64,000 bases of DNA from Rhodoferax sp. OV413 (GCF_900104385.1 NZ_FNJA01000001.1:532386-596385), one strand, 5' to 3'; positions 1 to 9,664 are shown, numbered from the stretch's first letter. Notes: generated by a model not told the origin, from the sequence alone. Made by a program: numbers and translations.

Positions 1-1
1 C

Positions 2-493
2 TACTATTTTGGTAGCAAGGAGGGCTTGTACCTGGCGGTGCTGGAAGAAGCCTACCGACGCATCCGGCACATCGAGTCAACCCTGCACCTGGAAGACCTG
101 CCGCCCGAGCAAGCCCTGCGCACCCTGGTGGCCTTTACCGTCGACTACCAGCGCGAAAACCCAGACTTCATCCGCCTGGTGATGAACGAAAACATGCTGC
201 GTGGCAAGTTCCTGGCGCAGAGCCGCAGCATCCAGGACCTGAACGTGCCCGCCATCCTGGCCGTGGATGCCGTCTACCGCCGCGGCGTGGCAGCCGGCGT
301 GTTCCGCCCCGGCCTGGACCCGGTAGACCTGCACATGTCGATCAGCGCCATGAGCTTCTTCAACGTGTCGAACAGCCACACCTTTGCGCTGATCTTCAAG
401 CGCGACATGGACAGCCCCGCAGCCATCGCCCAGCGCCGCGAGAACGTGGTGGAGATGCTGCTGCGCTATGTGCTGGCAGCCCCTAAAAATTAG
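2..493 (+). CDS. TetR/AcrR family transcriptional regulator, 5' end outside window
   Basis: Only the last 163 residues are present; the reading frame is open to the left edge. It begins with YYFGSKEGLYLAVL, the end of the helix-turn-helix typical of TetR repressors (helix 3 and the start of helix 4), so the DNA-binding domain is mostly outside. The rest is an all-helical ligand/dimerisation domain. The target is unknown. The gene converges on the TonB receptor gene and overlaps its stop by four bases. Family assignment is firm from the HTH remnant; the ligand cannot be inferred. Confidence 0.88.
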   Translation, partial: YYFGSKEGLYLAVLEEAYRRIRHIESTLHLEDLPPEQALRTLVAFTVDYQRENPDFIRLVMNENMLRGKFLAQSRSIQDLNVPAILAVDAVYRRGVAAGVFRPGLDPVDLHMSISAMSFFNVSNSHTFALIFKRDMDSPAAIAQRRENVVEMLLRYVLAAPKN

Positions 494-2866
494 AAGCGGT
501 ACTTGGCCGTCAGCAGCACGCTGCGCTCGGCACCGCGGAAGTAGCTGCCATAGGCGTGGCCACTGTAGTACTGCTTGTCAAACAGATTGCTGACGTTGAG
601 CGCCAAGCGCCACGGCCCGGTATCGAAGCGCACCGCCGCATCGGCCAGCGTATAGGCCGGCTCGGAGCCGGTATTGGCCGCGTCGTTCCAGCGCTTACCC
701 ACGTGACGCAGCCCGGCGCCGAAGCTCAGACCGCGCCAGCCTTCGCCGGCCACCGCGTAGTCGAGCCAGACCGAGGCGGTGCGCTCGGGCGTAAGGATAG
801 GCGTCTTGCCGACTTCTGCAGGGTCAGCACTGCTGAGCACTTTCAAATCCAGCGCAGTGAATGCAGCCGTCAAGCGCAGCTGCGGCGACAGGCTGGCCTT
901 GGCTTCGAGTTCCAGGCCGCGCGAGCGCAGCTTGCCGATCTGACGCGCCTCGTAGCTGGTCGGGTCGTAGGTGACCACATCGGTCTTCTCAAGGTTGAAC
1001 ACGGCGGCCGCAAACGACACCGGAGCTCCCTCGGGCAGGTACTTGACCCCGAGTTCCAGCTGGCGCCCCTGGCTGGGCTGAAAGGCCTTGCCGGCTGCGT
1101 CCACACCCACATTGGGTACAAAGGATTCGGCATAGCTGGCATAAGGTGCCCAGCCATTGCCGACCAGGTAGTTGACGCCGATGCGGGCGGTGGTGGCGCT
1201 GTCGGTCTGCAGAGTCTGCGCGGCGTTCAGCCGGTCAGCGTTGTCAGAGCGCACGCGGTCGTGCCGGGCGCCCAGGGTCAGCCCCCAGTGCGGACTGAGC
1301 CGGATCTGGTCTTGCGCGTACAGCCCCCATTGGGTGCTGGTGAGCTGGGTATCGGCGACCTGCGTGGTGGGCTCGGCGATGGCTATACCGTAGACCGGGT
1401 TATCCATGTCCAGCGGGGTAGTCATGTTCTGCGCACGACGCCAGGTGGCACGGCTGCGGTCCCAGTCCAGGCCGAACAGCAGGCCGTGCGCGACCGAGCC
1501 GGTATGCACCAGGCCTTGCACTGAGGTGTCGACAGCGGTTTCACGGACCGACTCCACGTCGTGGCGCGCCTGGCGCTCCAGAATGCTCGGGCTGGTGTCG
1601 AAGAACGACAGGATGTGGTGCTTATCCGATGTGCGGCGCGCGTAGCGCAGTTTCTGCTGCAGCCGCCAGCCCGCATCGAGCCGGTGCTCGAACTGGTAGC
1701 CGATGGAATCCGAGCCGGTCTTGATGCGGCTATAGCTGGGGTCACCCTCCTTGATCCTGCTCGGCAAGCCGTCGGCAGCGGTGACGAACTGCACGTCGTC
1801 CGATGCATCGTCGCGCAGGTACTCGGCCAGCACGGTCAGCGAGGTCTGGGCCGACGGCTGCCAGCGCAGCGACGGCGCCAGGTACTGGCGTTTCTGGTCC
1901 ATGCGCACGCCGTTCGGGTACTGCTCCTGCGTGCCGTTGTCCAGCCCCACGCCGACCAGCCGGTAGAGCAACTTGCCATTGCCATCCAGCGCACCACCCA
2001 CATCCACCGCCAGCTGCTGGCGGCCATAGCTGCCTAGCTGCAGCGCCACTTCGCGCACTGCATCGGCGCTGGGCGTCTTGCTGACCCGGTTGACCACCCC
2101 ACCCACGTCGCCCTTGCCAAACAGGACCGACGACGGCCCGCGCAGCACTTCCAGACGCTCCAGGCCATAGACCTCGGTCTGCACGCCAAGGAAGGTGATA
2201 CCCACGTTCTGCGCCAGACCATCACGGTAGCTGCTGGTGTACCAGCCGTCGAAGCCGCGCAAGATCACCCAGTCGAGCGCGCGCGAATCGAAGCCGTAAG
2301 GGTTGACGGTGACCGTAAGGGTTGACGGTGACCCCAGGGGTTTGCGCCAAACCATCGGTGAGCGTAATCACGCCCTTGTCTTCCAACTCCTGGGCGCCGA
2401 TCACCGAGATCGACTGCGGTATCTCGACCAGCGGCGTGTCGGTCTTGGTGGCCGTGGCGCTGCGTTTGGCCACATAGCCTATGACCGGGCCGGTGGCGGT
2501 TTCGCGCTCGGCCGCCGCCGTCACGGTGACTGGCGGCAGCGTCACCGCCGCGTCTGCCGGCACACGCTCCAAGGTCAACGTGGCCCCGGCGCGCCGCAGC
2601 TGCAGGCCGGTGCCGCGCAGCAGCTCGGCCAGGGCTGCGGCCACATCGCGGCTGCCGTGCACTGCGTTGCCGCGCAAGCCCTGCACCAGCCCGGGCGCGA
2701 ACACCAGCTGCGCCCCCGACTGGCGGCCAAACTGCGCAAGCGCATCGGCCAGCGGCTGGGCGGCAATCTCAAAGCTGGCGGTCTGCGCGTAGGCCTGCAG
2801 GCAGGCGCCGGCCAGCACGGCGGCGGCCAGGGCGTTGCGGGGGAAACGGATGCGTTGGTAGGTCAT
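490..2866 (-). pseudogene. TonB-dependent siderophore receptor, frameshifted by a 19-bp duplication
   Basis: Outer-membrane ferric-siderophore receptor of the FpvA/FecA transducer type. From ATG at 2866 there is a signal peptide (ending AYAQ), an STN signalling domain (about residues 29-105, starting ASFEIAAQPLADAL) and the start of the plug (PLVEIPQSISVIGAQ). The frame then breaks at NPYG and stops at 2222, giving a 214-residue product. The remaining plug and the whole beta-barrel, ending in a typical terminal beta-strand (LLTAKYRF), lie in another frame down to 490. The break coincides with an exact 19-bp tandem duplication (2296-2333). Removing one copy joins TVNPYG to FDSRALDWVILRGF without loss. 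The STN domain and the upstream sigma/FecR gene point to cell-surface signalling. Unless the duplication reverts or is an assembly error, no functional receptor is made. Confidence 0.9.
2296..2333. repeat. 19-bp perfect tandem duplication inside the TonB receptor gene
   Basis: The unit GTAAGGGTTGACGGTGACC occurs twice back to back (2296-2314 and 2315-2333). Nineteen is not a multiple of three, so the duplication shifts the frame of the receptor gene. Seen directly in the sequence. Confidence 0.97.
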
Positions 2867-2954
2867 AAAAGGTGTCGCTGGAAGAAGGGATGAACGGCTC
2901 TCCCCTCTACAACGAACCAGCGCGCGCGGTCCTGAACCAAACCACGAAAATTTT

Positions 2955-4277
2955 TCAGAGCTTGCGCAGCGGCGCGATCTCCCAGCGCCCGCCAACCAGT
3001 GCCAAGCGCACCGGCACGATGTCGGGCAAGGCCCGCAAGAAGTCTTCGCCCTGCGCAATCCGCACCTGGCCGGACAACCGCAGCCCGGCCACGCTGGCAT
3101 CCACCGCTACCGGCCGGGGCAGGTAACGGCGCAGGCGCTCCACCGCCTCGGCCAGCGGGGTGTAGTCAAACACCAGCATGCCGTTGCGCCAGGGCGCGGC
3201 CGGCTGCGGCTGGCGGCTCAACCGCTCTTCGCCGCCCGCGGACATGCGCCAAGCCTCGCCCGCAATCAATTCGCGCTGGCTCAGCACCAGGGCCTGGCCA
3301 TCCAGTTGCTCAATGCGGACACGGCCTTCCTCGACCTGCACGTCCACGCCGCCGCCCGGCAGCCGCTCCACCCCGAAACGGGTGCCCAGCACGGTGATGC
3401 GCAAGCTGGCGTCGGCCGGCGCAGCGCCAGGCACATCGACCACAAACGGGCGCTCGGCATCGCGCACCACATCGAAGAACGCCGCGCCCTGCAGCACAAC
3501 CACGCTGCGCCGGGCCGCGTAGTAGGCCAGCTGCAGCCGGCTTTGGGCGTCCAGCGTCAGCCCACTGCCGTCGGGCAGGCTGCGGCGCAGGATCTGGCCA
3601 TGGCCGGTGGCCAGCTGCTGCTGCCACTGTGGCATGTAGCTGCGCCAGGCTTGCCAAGACCCAAGGCTGCCCAGGCCGGCAATCCCCAGCAAGGCAGCGA
3701 GGGATTTGCGCCGCCCCACGCGCGGGCTCGGCGCAGGCGTGGCGACGGAACCGGTATGCCAGCGCTCCATGGCCGACTGCACACAGTCCATGGCCAGCAT
3801 CATGTCGCGCTCGATCATGTTGCGCGACACACCGTAGTGGGCGGCCAGCGCGGCCTGGTCTTCGCCATGCACGCGGTGCCGCACAAACACCTGGCGCGCC
3901 CGTTCCGGCAGCCCGGCCAGCGCGGCCTGCACCGCGTCCATGGCCTGCCGGTACATCAAGGCCTCGGCGGTATCGGGCGCCTGCGGCTGATGGCCGGCTT
4001 GCGCATCGGCATGGCGCTGCACCACACCCATGCGGCGCTGCCGGTCCACCACCAGGTTGCGTGCCATGGTGAACACATAGGCGCGGGCCTCACCACCGTC
4101 TTGCAGCGCGGGCTGGCTGCCCTGCTGGGCCATGTCGGCCAGGCGCAGCCAGGTGTCGTGGGCCAGGTCGCGGGCCTCGTCGGCCGAGCCCGTGCGATGC
4201 GCCAGGTAGCGCAGCAGGTCCCGGTAGCAGTCCCGAAAACTGGCCAGCAGCGGCGACTGCAGAACACCCACCGGCAT
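2955..4277 (-). CDS. Fused ECF sigma factor / FecR-type anti-sigma protein
   Basis: A single 440-residue chain combines two proteins that are normally separate. Residues about 10-80 are sigma region 2 (FRDCYRDLLRYLAHRTGS, ARAYVFTMARNLVVD) and about 108-165 are region 4 (LPERARQVFVRHRVHG, then a helix-turn-helix). After a linker, one hydrophobic segment (about 191-210) is followed by the FecR periplasmic domain (225-330) and an STN-like tail (365-420). In FecI/FecR systems the anti-sigma spans the inner membrane and contacts the STN domain of a TonB receptor; here the receptor gene lies 88 bp downstream. I chose ATG 4277, seven bases after the fumC stop; a longer frame from 4334 would overlap fumC. 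The fusion would tether the sigma factor to the membrane, so activation may need proteolysis. Confidence 0.85.
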   Translation of the reverse strand: MPVGVLQSPLLASFRDCYRDLLRYLAHRTGSADEARDLAHDTWLRLADMAQQGSQPALQDGGEARAYVFTMARNLVVDRQRRMGVVQRHADAQAGHQPQAPDTAEALMYRQAMDAVQAALAGLPERARQVFVRHRVHGEDQAALAAHYGVSRNMIERDMMLAMDCVQSAMERWHTGSVATPAPSPRVGRRKSLAALLGIAGLGSLGSWQAWRSYMPQWQQQLATGHGQILRRSLPDGSGLTLDAQSRLQLAYYAARRSVVVLQGAAFFDVVRDAERPFVVDVPGAAPADASLRITVLGTRFGVERLPGGGVDVQVEEGRVRIEQLDGQALVLSQRELIAGEAWRMSAGGEERLSRQPQPAAPWRNGMLVFDYTPLAEAVERLRRYLPRPVAVDASVAGLRLSGQVRIAQGEDFLRALPDIVPVRLALVGGRWEIAPLRKL

Positions 4278-4284
4278 GCCGGGC

Positions 4285-5676
4285 TCAGCGTCCGACCATA
4301 TCGCCCGGCACCACCCACTGGTCGAACTGTTCACCGGTCACATGGCCGGAAGCCACGGCCGCCTCGCGCAGGCTGCTGCCTTCCTTGTGCGCTTTTTTGG
4401 CAATGTAGGCGGCCTTGTCGTAGCCGATGTGCGTGTTCAGCGCGGTCACCAACATCAGCGAGCTGTCGACCAGCGCGGTGATACGCGCGCGGTTCGGTTC
4501 TATGCCCACCGCGCAATGGTCGTTAAAGCTGACCATGCCGTCGGCCAGCAGGCGCACGCTCTGCAAAAAGTTGTGCGCCACCATCGGGCGGAACACGTTC
4601 AGCTCGAAGTTGCCCGATGCGCCGCCGAAGTTGATCGCCACGTCGTTGCCGAACACCTGGGCGGCCAGCATGGTCACGGCCTCGCTCTGCGTCGGGTTCA
4701 CCTTGCCCGGCATGATGCTGGAGCCGGGTTCGTTCTCGGGGATGCTGAGTTCACCGATGCCGCTGCGCGGGCCGCTGGCCAGCCAGCGCACATCGTTGGC
4801 AATCTTCATCATGCTGGCGGCCAGGGTCTTCAGCGCGCCGTGGGCGTGCACCAGCGCGTCGCAGCTGGCCAAGGCCTCGAACTTGTTGGGCGCGGTCACC
4901 AGCGGCAGGCCGGTCAGGCGCGCCAGCTCGGCCGCGGCCTGTTCGGCATAGCCCTTGGGCGCGTTCAGCCCGGTGCCCACGGCTGTGCCGCCCAGCGCCA
5001 GCTCGCACAGGTGTGGCAAGGCGGCCTGCACATGGCGCGCGCCATGGTCAAGCTGGGCCACGTAGCCCGAGAACTCCTGGCCCAGGGTCAGCGGCGTCGC
5101 GTCCTGCAAATGGGTGCGGCCTATCTTCACGATGTCGTCGAAGTCGCTGGCCTTTTGCGCCAGGGTGGCGCGCAGCTTGGCAATCGCCGGCAGCAGCTTG
5201 CCGTGGATCGCCACCACGGCCGCCACGTGCATGGCGGTGGGGAACACATCGTTGCTCGACTGGCTGCGGTTCACGTCGTCATTGGGGTGCACCAGCCGGC
5301 CCTCGCCGCGCTCGCCGCCCAGCAGCTCGCTGGCGCGATTCGCCAGCACTTCGTTGACGTTCATATTGGTCTGCGTGCCGGAGCCGGTCTGCCAGACCAC
5401 CAGCGGAAACTCGTCCGGGTGCTTGCCGGCAATCACCTCGTCGGCCGCGGCCACGATGGCCTGGGTCTTCTTTTCGTCCTGCAGGCCCAGCGCATGGTTG
5501 ACCACCGCCGAGGCGCGTTTCACCTGGGCCAGCGCGCGGATGATTTCACGCGGCTGCTGTTCGCCCGAGATGTCGAAGTTCTGCAGCGAGCGCTGGGTCT
5601 GCGCGCCCCAGAGCTTGTCGGCCGGCACGTCAATCGGGCCAAAGGTGTCGCGTTCGGAACGGGTGTGGGTGTGCAT
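4285..5676 (-). CDS. fumC: Fumarate hydratase class II (iron-independent)
   Basis: Cytoplasmic TCA-cycle enzyme interconverting fumarate and L-malate. The 463-residue length fits class II fumarases, and the family signature [11 protein letters not shown] is present, with [19 protein letters not shown] and [14 protein letters not shown] around the active site. ATG 5676 gives [20 protein letters not shown], matching the usual start; an upstream ATG would add 17 unconserved residues. It is the first gene of a probable operon with sigma/FecR and the TonB receptor, and a Fur-box-like site lies 38 bp upstream. Class II enzymes need no iron-sulphur cluster, so iron-starvation expression would make sense; an Fe-S class I fumarase is encoded at 14.4 kb. 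Confidence 0.95.
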   Translation of the reverse strand: MHTHTRSERDTFGPIDVPADKLWGAQTQRSLQNFDISGEQQPREIIRALAQVKRASAVVNHALGLQDEKKTQAIVAAADEVIAGKHPDEFPLVVWQTGSGTQTNMNVNEVLANRASELLGGERGEGRLVHPNDDVNRSQSSNDVFPTAMHVAAVVAIHGKLLPAIAKLRATLAQKASDFDDIVKIGRTHLQDATPLTLGQEFSGYVAQLDHGARHVQAALPHLCELALGGTAVGTGLNAPKGYAEQAAAELARLTGLPLVTAPNKFEALASCDALVHAHGALKTLAASMMKIANDVRWLASGPRSGIGELSIPENEPGSSIMPGKVNPTQSEAVTMLAAQVFGNDVAINFGGASGNFELNVFRPMVAHNFLQSVRLLADGMVSFNDHCAVGIEPNRARITALVDSSLMLVTALNTHIGYDKAAYIAKKAHKEGSSLREAAVASGHVTGEQFDQWVVPGDMVGR

Positions 5677-5713
5677 GGGTTCAGGGCGGCCAGTGCCGCA
5701 GGTGTGGAATATC

Positions 5714-5732
5714 CCAAATGATAGCAATTCTC
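5714..5732 (-). promoter_or_regulatory. Fur-box-like site upstream of fumC
   Basis: CCAAATGATAGCAATTCTC matches 12 of 19 positions of the classical Fur box GATAATGATAATCATTATC, a level typical of real sites. On the minus strand it overlaps a plausible promoter (TTGAGA, 17 bp, TATTCC). Inference from pattern only. Confidence 0.45.
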
Positions 5733-5878
5733 AACAAGGCATGGTCACTGGCGAAAAATTGGGGCCAATTTATACTTACGGCTGTTTTGCTGGCTGCGGG
5801 GCGACGCCCCCTGCAACGGATAGAGCTGATGCCTCCGCGAACGTGCACTATTTTTCATCCTCAACCAGTAACCCAGAC

Positions 5879-6187
5879 ATGTCAACCACGCCAACCGGAC
5901 AGCCCAAGAGCGAAGAGTTATCCGACGCACTCACCGACGCGCTGGATGCGCACAAGCAGGCCACCGAAGAAATCAAAGAGGTTGCCGAAGAGCTGGGGGT
6001 GGTCCACGCCGTGCTGGACAACCGCATCCCCGACGATGTGCACCACGAAGACGTAGGCGTAGCGATTGCCCGCGCCGACGAGCTGGAAAAGCGCTTGAAC
6101 GAATCCGTCAAGGTATTGGAAGAAGCAACCGACGCACTGGAGCAAGAAGTCAAAGCCCAGCAAACCACGGACGGCGAAACCCACTGA
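5879..6187 (+). CDS. Small charged coiled-coil protein, function unknown
   Basis: A 102-residue protein from ATG 5879, rich in Glu, Asp and Lys with hydrophobic residues spaced for a helix bundle or coiled coil (EEIKEVAEELGVVHAVLDN and DELEKRLNESVKVLEEATDA). There is no signal peptide, membrane segment or cysteine. I do not recognise a named family. It lies between the divergent fumC gene and the convergent receiver gene. Codon use and GC resemble the neighbours, so it looks like a genuine resident gene. Confidence 0.7.
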   Translation: MSTTPTGQPKSEELSDALTDALDAHKQATEEIKEVAEELGVVHAVLDNRIPDDVHHEDVGVAIARADELEKRLNESVKVLEEATDALEQEVKAQQTTDGETH

Positions 6188-6201
6188 CGCGCTGCGCCTG
6201 T

Positions 6202-6597
6202 CTAGGTGGCGCCATTTGACAGCGTCGGCTTGCTGATCAGTGCCCGCACCTGCTGGGCAAAATGCTTCACATCGATGGGCTTGGACAGATAGCCATCGCA
6301 GCCGGCGTTGCGCATCTTGGCTTCGTCGCCGTGCATCGCAAACGCGGTAAACGCCACCACCACAATGCCCTGCGTGGCCGGGCGGGCTTTGAGCAGCTGG
6401 GTCAGCTCCAGGCCATCCATGCCGGGCATCTGGATATCCATCAGTATCAGCTCCGGCCGGAACAGATCCACTTTTTGCAAAGCTTCCGCCGCACCGCCCG
6501 CGCACTCGACTTCAAAACTGTCGGCCTGCAGCACCACCTGGGCGATGGCGAGGTTCATCGCGTTGTCGTCCACGATCAGCACCCGCGGCGCGCTCAT
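6202..6597 (-). CDS. Single-domain response regulator (CheY-like receiver)
   Basis: A 131-residue receiver domain with no output domain. The acidic pair is at D10-D11 (VLIVDDNAMN), the phospho-acceptor is D54 (LILMDIQMPGMDG), and the conserved lysine is in YLSKPID. ATG 6597 overlaps the stop of the hybrid kinase by four bases (ATGA), so the two are translationally coupled. It is probably the last receiver of the phosphorelay started by that kinase, or a diffusible adaptor. No HPt protein is encoded next to it. Confidence 0.93.
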   Translation of the reverse strand: MSAPRVLIVDDNAMNLAIAQVVLQADSFEVECAGGAAEALQKVDLFRPELILMDIQMPGMDGLELTQLLKARPATQGIVVVAFTAFAMHGDEAKMRNAGCDGYLSKPIDVKHFAQQVRALISKPTLSNGAT

Positions 6598-9362
6598 GGC
6601 CGGCCCTTGTCTGCACCGAATGCGAGCGGCTGGCGCCAACGCTTCACGCTGTCCAGCATGGATTCGATGGCGCCCCCGCCCTTGCTCAGCACGGCGCGCG
6701 CCGAGCCCGCCAGGGTGGCGTATTCCTCGTCGGTCAGCAGCATGCTGGTCCAGATGAACACCGGCACATCGCGCCAGTCGGGCAGCTGCTGCAGCGCGTC
6801 CAGTACCTGGAAGCCGTCGAACCCCGGCATCATCAGGTCCAGGATGATGGCGTCTGGGCGGTGCAGCGCAATGTCGCGCAGCGCCTCACGCCCATCCAGG
6901 CAGCACACGGCGTCAATGCCTATGCTTTTCAGCGTGGCCTGCATCAGGTCCAGCGCCGCCGGCTCGTCGTCGATCACCAGCACATTCGCACGCCCTGCCC
7001 CTTCCAGCCGGAAGCGGGCCATGGCCGCCAGGATTTCGTCGCTGCGTATGGGTTTGCACAGCACATTGGCGATGGCAAAACTGGCGCTGCGGTCGGGCGA
7101 GATCGGCATGCTCACGCCCAGCACCGGCGAGCCATGGCTGGCCCCGCGGCTGCGGATGTCGGCCAGCAAATCTAGCCCGCGTCGGTCCGGCAGCTGCAGG
7201 TCCAGCATCAGCGCCGCATAGGCCGTGTCGCGGGCCTGGCGCAGCGCATACGGCCCGTCCGATGCGGCATCCACATGAAAGCCGGCTTCGGAGAGCACCT
7301 CGATCAACCGGGCCCGGTCGCGCTGGTCATCCTCGATCACCAGAATGCGCTGCGCCTCGGCGGCCTCGTCGCCCAGGGCGCCAGATGCGCTGCGCTGCAA
7401 GTCCAGCCCATGGATGCGGTTCAGCACCACGTAGAACACGCTGCCCACATCGACCGTGCTGCGCACCCCGACCTGGCCGCCTTGCGCCTGCACCAGCCGG
7501 CGGGTCAGCGCCAGGCCCAGCCCGGTACCCTGGTGTTGCTTGCTGTAGCCCGCGTCCAGCTGCTGGAACTCGGTGAACAGGCGCGGCAGATCGGCGGGCG
7601 CAATGCCGATGCCGGAATCCTCGACCTCGATACGCAAATGGTCTGGCCCCTGGGCCATGGCCCGCACACTGACCTGGCCGCCGTCGGCGGTGAACTTGAT
7701 GGCGTTCGACAGGTAGTTGTACAGCACCTGCTTGAGCCGCGCCGGGTCTAGCGTCAAGACACCCATGTCGGGCTCGATGTCGAACGCCAGATGGATGTGC
7801 TTTTGCAAGATGGCGGTGTGGAGAATGTCCTCCACCTCTTTCAGCACCGTGCCAAGGTCGACCGGCTCGGGGTAGAAATCGAACTTGCCGGACTCGACCT
7901 TGGACAGGTCCAGCACGTCGTTGATCAGCTGCAGCAAGTGGCGGCCGCTGGTGCCGATGTGGCCTAAAAACTCCTGGTGCTTGGGCGAATCGGGCTTCAC
8001 CATGCCCGAATGCAGCAGGTCGGCAAAGCCGATCACCGCGTTCAGCGGGGTCCGCAGCTCGTGCGACATATTCGCCAGGAACTGGCTCTTCAACCGGCTG
8101 GCCTCCTGGATCTGGCGGTTCTCCGCCTCCAGGCGCTGGGCGATGAGGCGGGCGTGCTCCGCCTGCCTTTGCTCGGTGATATCGCTGACGATACCCAGCA
8201 TGCGGCTGGCCTTGTCGCCCTGGTGCTGCACGCTGCCGTGCTTGCTGATCCAGTGGATGCTGGCATCGGGCCAGACCACCCGGCACTGCACCCGCCAGTC
8301 GCGCAGCTCGGTCAAGGCCAGGTGCAGGGTTTGCGCCACCTCGGAGCGGTCCTCGGGGTGTACGTGCTGGATGAAGGTGTCTAGGCTCCATTCGGCTTGC
8401 AGTTCGGCATAGCCAAAACAGCGGTCGTGCCGCAGCGAGTGCTGCATCTTGCCGGTCGCCAGGTTCAGATTCCAGTCACCGATGTGCGCCGCCTCCAGGG
8501 TGAAGCGCAGCCGCTCTTCGCTGTCGCGCAATGCTCTTTCAGCGCGCCGCTGCTGCGACACGTCGCGCGCAATTTTGGACGCACCCACCACCTGCCCCTG
8601 GCCATCGCGAATCGGTGAAATGCTGACCGACAGGTCCAGCAACTCGCCGTTGCGGGCCAAGCGCACGGTGTCGAACGCCGGCACCGGTTGGCCCAGCGCC
8701 AGCTCGTCCAGGATGCGCATTTCTTCGTCCTGCAGCGCTGGCGGAATCAGCATTTGCACCGGCTGGCCAATCGCTTCCTCTGCGGTGTAGCCAAAGATCG
8801 CCTGGGCGGCGCCATTCCAGCTGGTGATACGCCCGTCCAGCGACTTGCCAATGATGGCGTCGTTGGACGACTCGACGATCGCCGCAAGTTTGACCACCAG
8901 GCTTTGCTGGATGGCGGCCAACTGGTCTTCGGCATTGCGGCGCTGCTGCACCTCGGCCTCCAGCGAGGCAATCACGCTTTGCAGCTGCGCCACCGACGGA
9001 ATCTTCAAGGCCTTGGGGATCAGCGGCCAGAGCGCAATGGCGGTCACCAGCGAGATCGCGGCGGTGATGATCTTGGTCAGCGCCTGCAAGCCGTAGTCGG
9101 GTACCCAGATGGTCCAGATGTCCATCAGATGGGTGATGCCGCAGGCAAAAATGAAGGCGCTGAAAAGAAACGCCACCCAGCTCAGGGTGGCGTCGGGTCG
9201 CTTGCGGATGAAGCTCAGGGTGGCCACCGGGATGGAGAAATACGCCGCTGCGATGGTGGCATCCGCAGCCACCATGGACCACAGCAATCCCGGCGTCCAG
9301 GTAAAGCAATAGCCATGGGGAAGGAAACCATTTCGCCCCAGCAAAGAGATCCAGGTATCCAT
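6594..9362 (-). CDS. Hybrid histidine kinase with ethylene-receptor-like membrane sensor
   Basis: A 922-residue membrane kinase. Residues about 20-120 form three hydrophobic helices containing D34, Y41 (AYFSIP), I71, C74 and H78 (FACGITHLMDIWT). These match Asp25, Tyr32, Ile62, Cys65 and His69 of Arabidopsis ETR1 at a constant offset of nine, including the Cu(I)/ethylene ligands Cys and His. Then follow PAS (about 157-270), a second PAS (285-395), HisKA with H434 (FLANMSHELRTPLNAVIGF), HATPase with N553 and GIGI/GTGLGL boxes, and two receivers with D721 and D842. It is coupled to the downstream receiver gene. Ligand binding is inferred; the domain could also bind another small hydrophobic molecule or be a metal/redox sensor. 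Confidence 0.92.
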   Translation of the reverse strand: MDTWISLLGRNGFLPHGYCFTWTPGLLWSMVAADATIAAAYFSIPVATLSFIRKRPDATLSWVAFLFSAFIFACGITHLMDIWTIWVPDYGLQALTKIITAAISLVTAIALWPLIPKALKIPSVAQLQSVIASLEAEVQQRRNAEDQLAAIQQSLVVKLAAIVESSNDAIIGKSLDGRITSWNGAAQAIFGYTAEEAIGQPVQMLIPPALQDEEMRILDELALGQPVPAFDTVRLARNGELLDLSVSISPIRDGQGQVVGASKIARDVSQQRRAERALRDSEERLRFTLEAAHIGDWNLNLATGKMQHSLRHDRCFGYAELQAEWSLDTFIQHVHPEDRSEVAQTLHLALTELRDWRVQCRVVWPDASIHWISKHGSVQHQGDKASRMLGIVSDITEQRQAEHARLIAQRLEAENRQIQEASRLKSQFLANMSHELRTPLNAVIGFADLLHSGMVKPDSPKHQEFLGHIGTSGRHLLQLINDVLDLSKVESGKFDFYPEPVDLGTVLKEVEDILHTAILQKHIHLAFDIEPDMGVLTLDPARLKQVLYNYLSNAIKFTADGGQVSVRAMAQGPDHLRIEVEDSGIGIAPADLPRLFTEFQQLDAGYSKQHQGTGLGLALTRRLVQAQGGQVGVRSTVDVGSVFYVVLNRIHGLDLQRSASGALGDEAAEAQRILVIEDDQRDRARLIEVLSEAGFHVDAASDGPYALRQARDTAYAALMLDLQLPDRRGLDLLADIRSRGASHGSPVLGVSMPISPDRSASFAIANVLCKPIRSDEILAAMARFRLEGAGRANVLVIDDEPAALDLMQATLKSIGIDAVCCLDGREALRDIALHRPDAIILDLMMPGFDGFQVLDALQQLPDWRDVPVFIWTSMLLTDEEYATLAGSARAVLSKGGGAIESMLDSVKRWRQPLAFGADKGRP

Positions 9363-9583
9363 GATCGAAGCCCCTTTTCAGAATTGCTTCTGGCCTGACC
9401 CGGTCACATTTCCACTGCCCCGGAACATGCGCGGAGCGACGGCTGCGCGGCATGGCGAGCAGCCCGGGCTGGGATCACTCCGCCGAAGATCGTATCATTT
9501 CGCAACAAAAAGTCAGCCTCCCATCTACCCGGATATATCCACCGTGAGCGTACCCATATCTGCCCGCAAAAATTTATAAAAAA

Positions 9584-9624
9584 AAGAGCCGCTAGCGCAG
9601 ACAACACCTGCGCTAGCAGCTCTT
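9584..9624 (-). terminator. Repeat-derived intrinsic terminator of the phosphatase gene; rest of 9363-9664 shows no gene
   Basis: Arms AAGAGC and GCTAGCGCAG (9584-9600) pair with CTGCGCTAGC and GCTCTT (9608-9624), with one mismatch. Read on the minus strand the hairpin is followed by a run of eight U. It lies 40 bp after the phosphatase stop and is one copy of the short AGCGCAGG repeat family. The remainder of the interval 9363-9664 is presumably the hybrid kinase promoter region; I see no gene in it. Confidence 0.85.
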
Positions 9625-9664
9625 ATTTATATAGCAAACCTGCGTGCCACCGCAGGCCGGCGCA

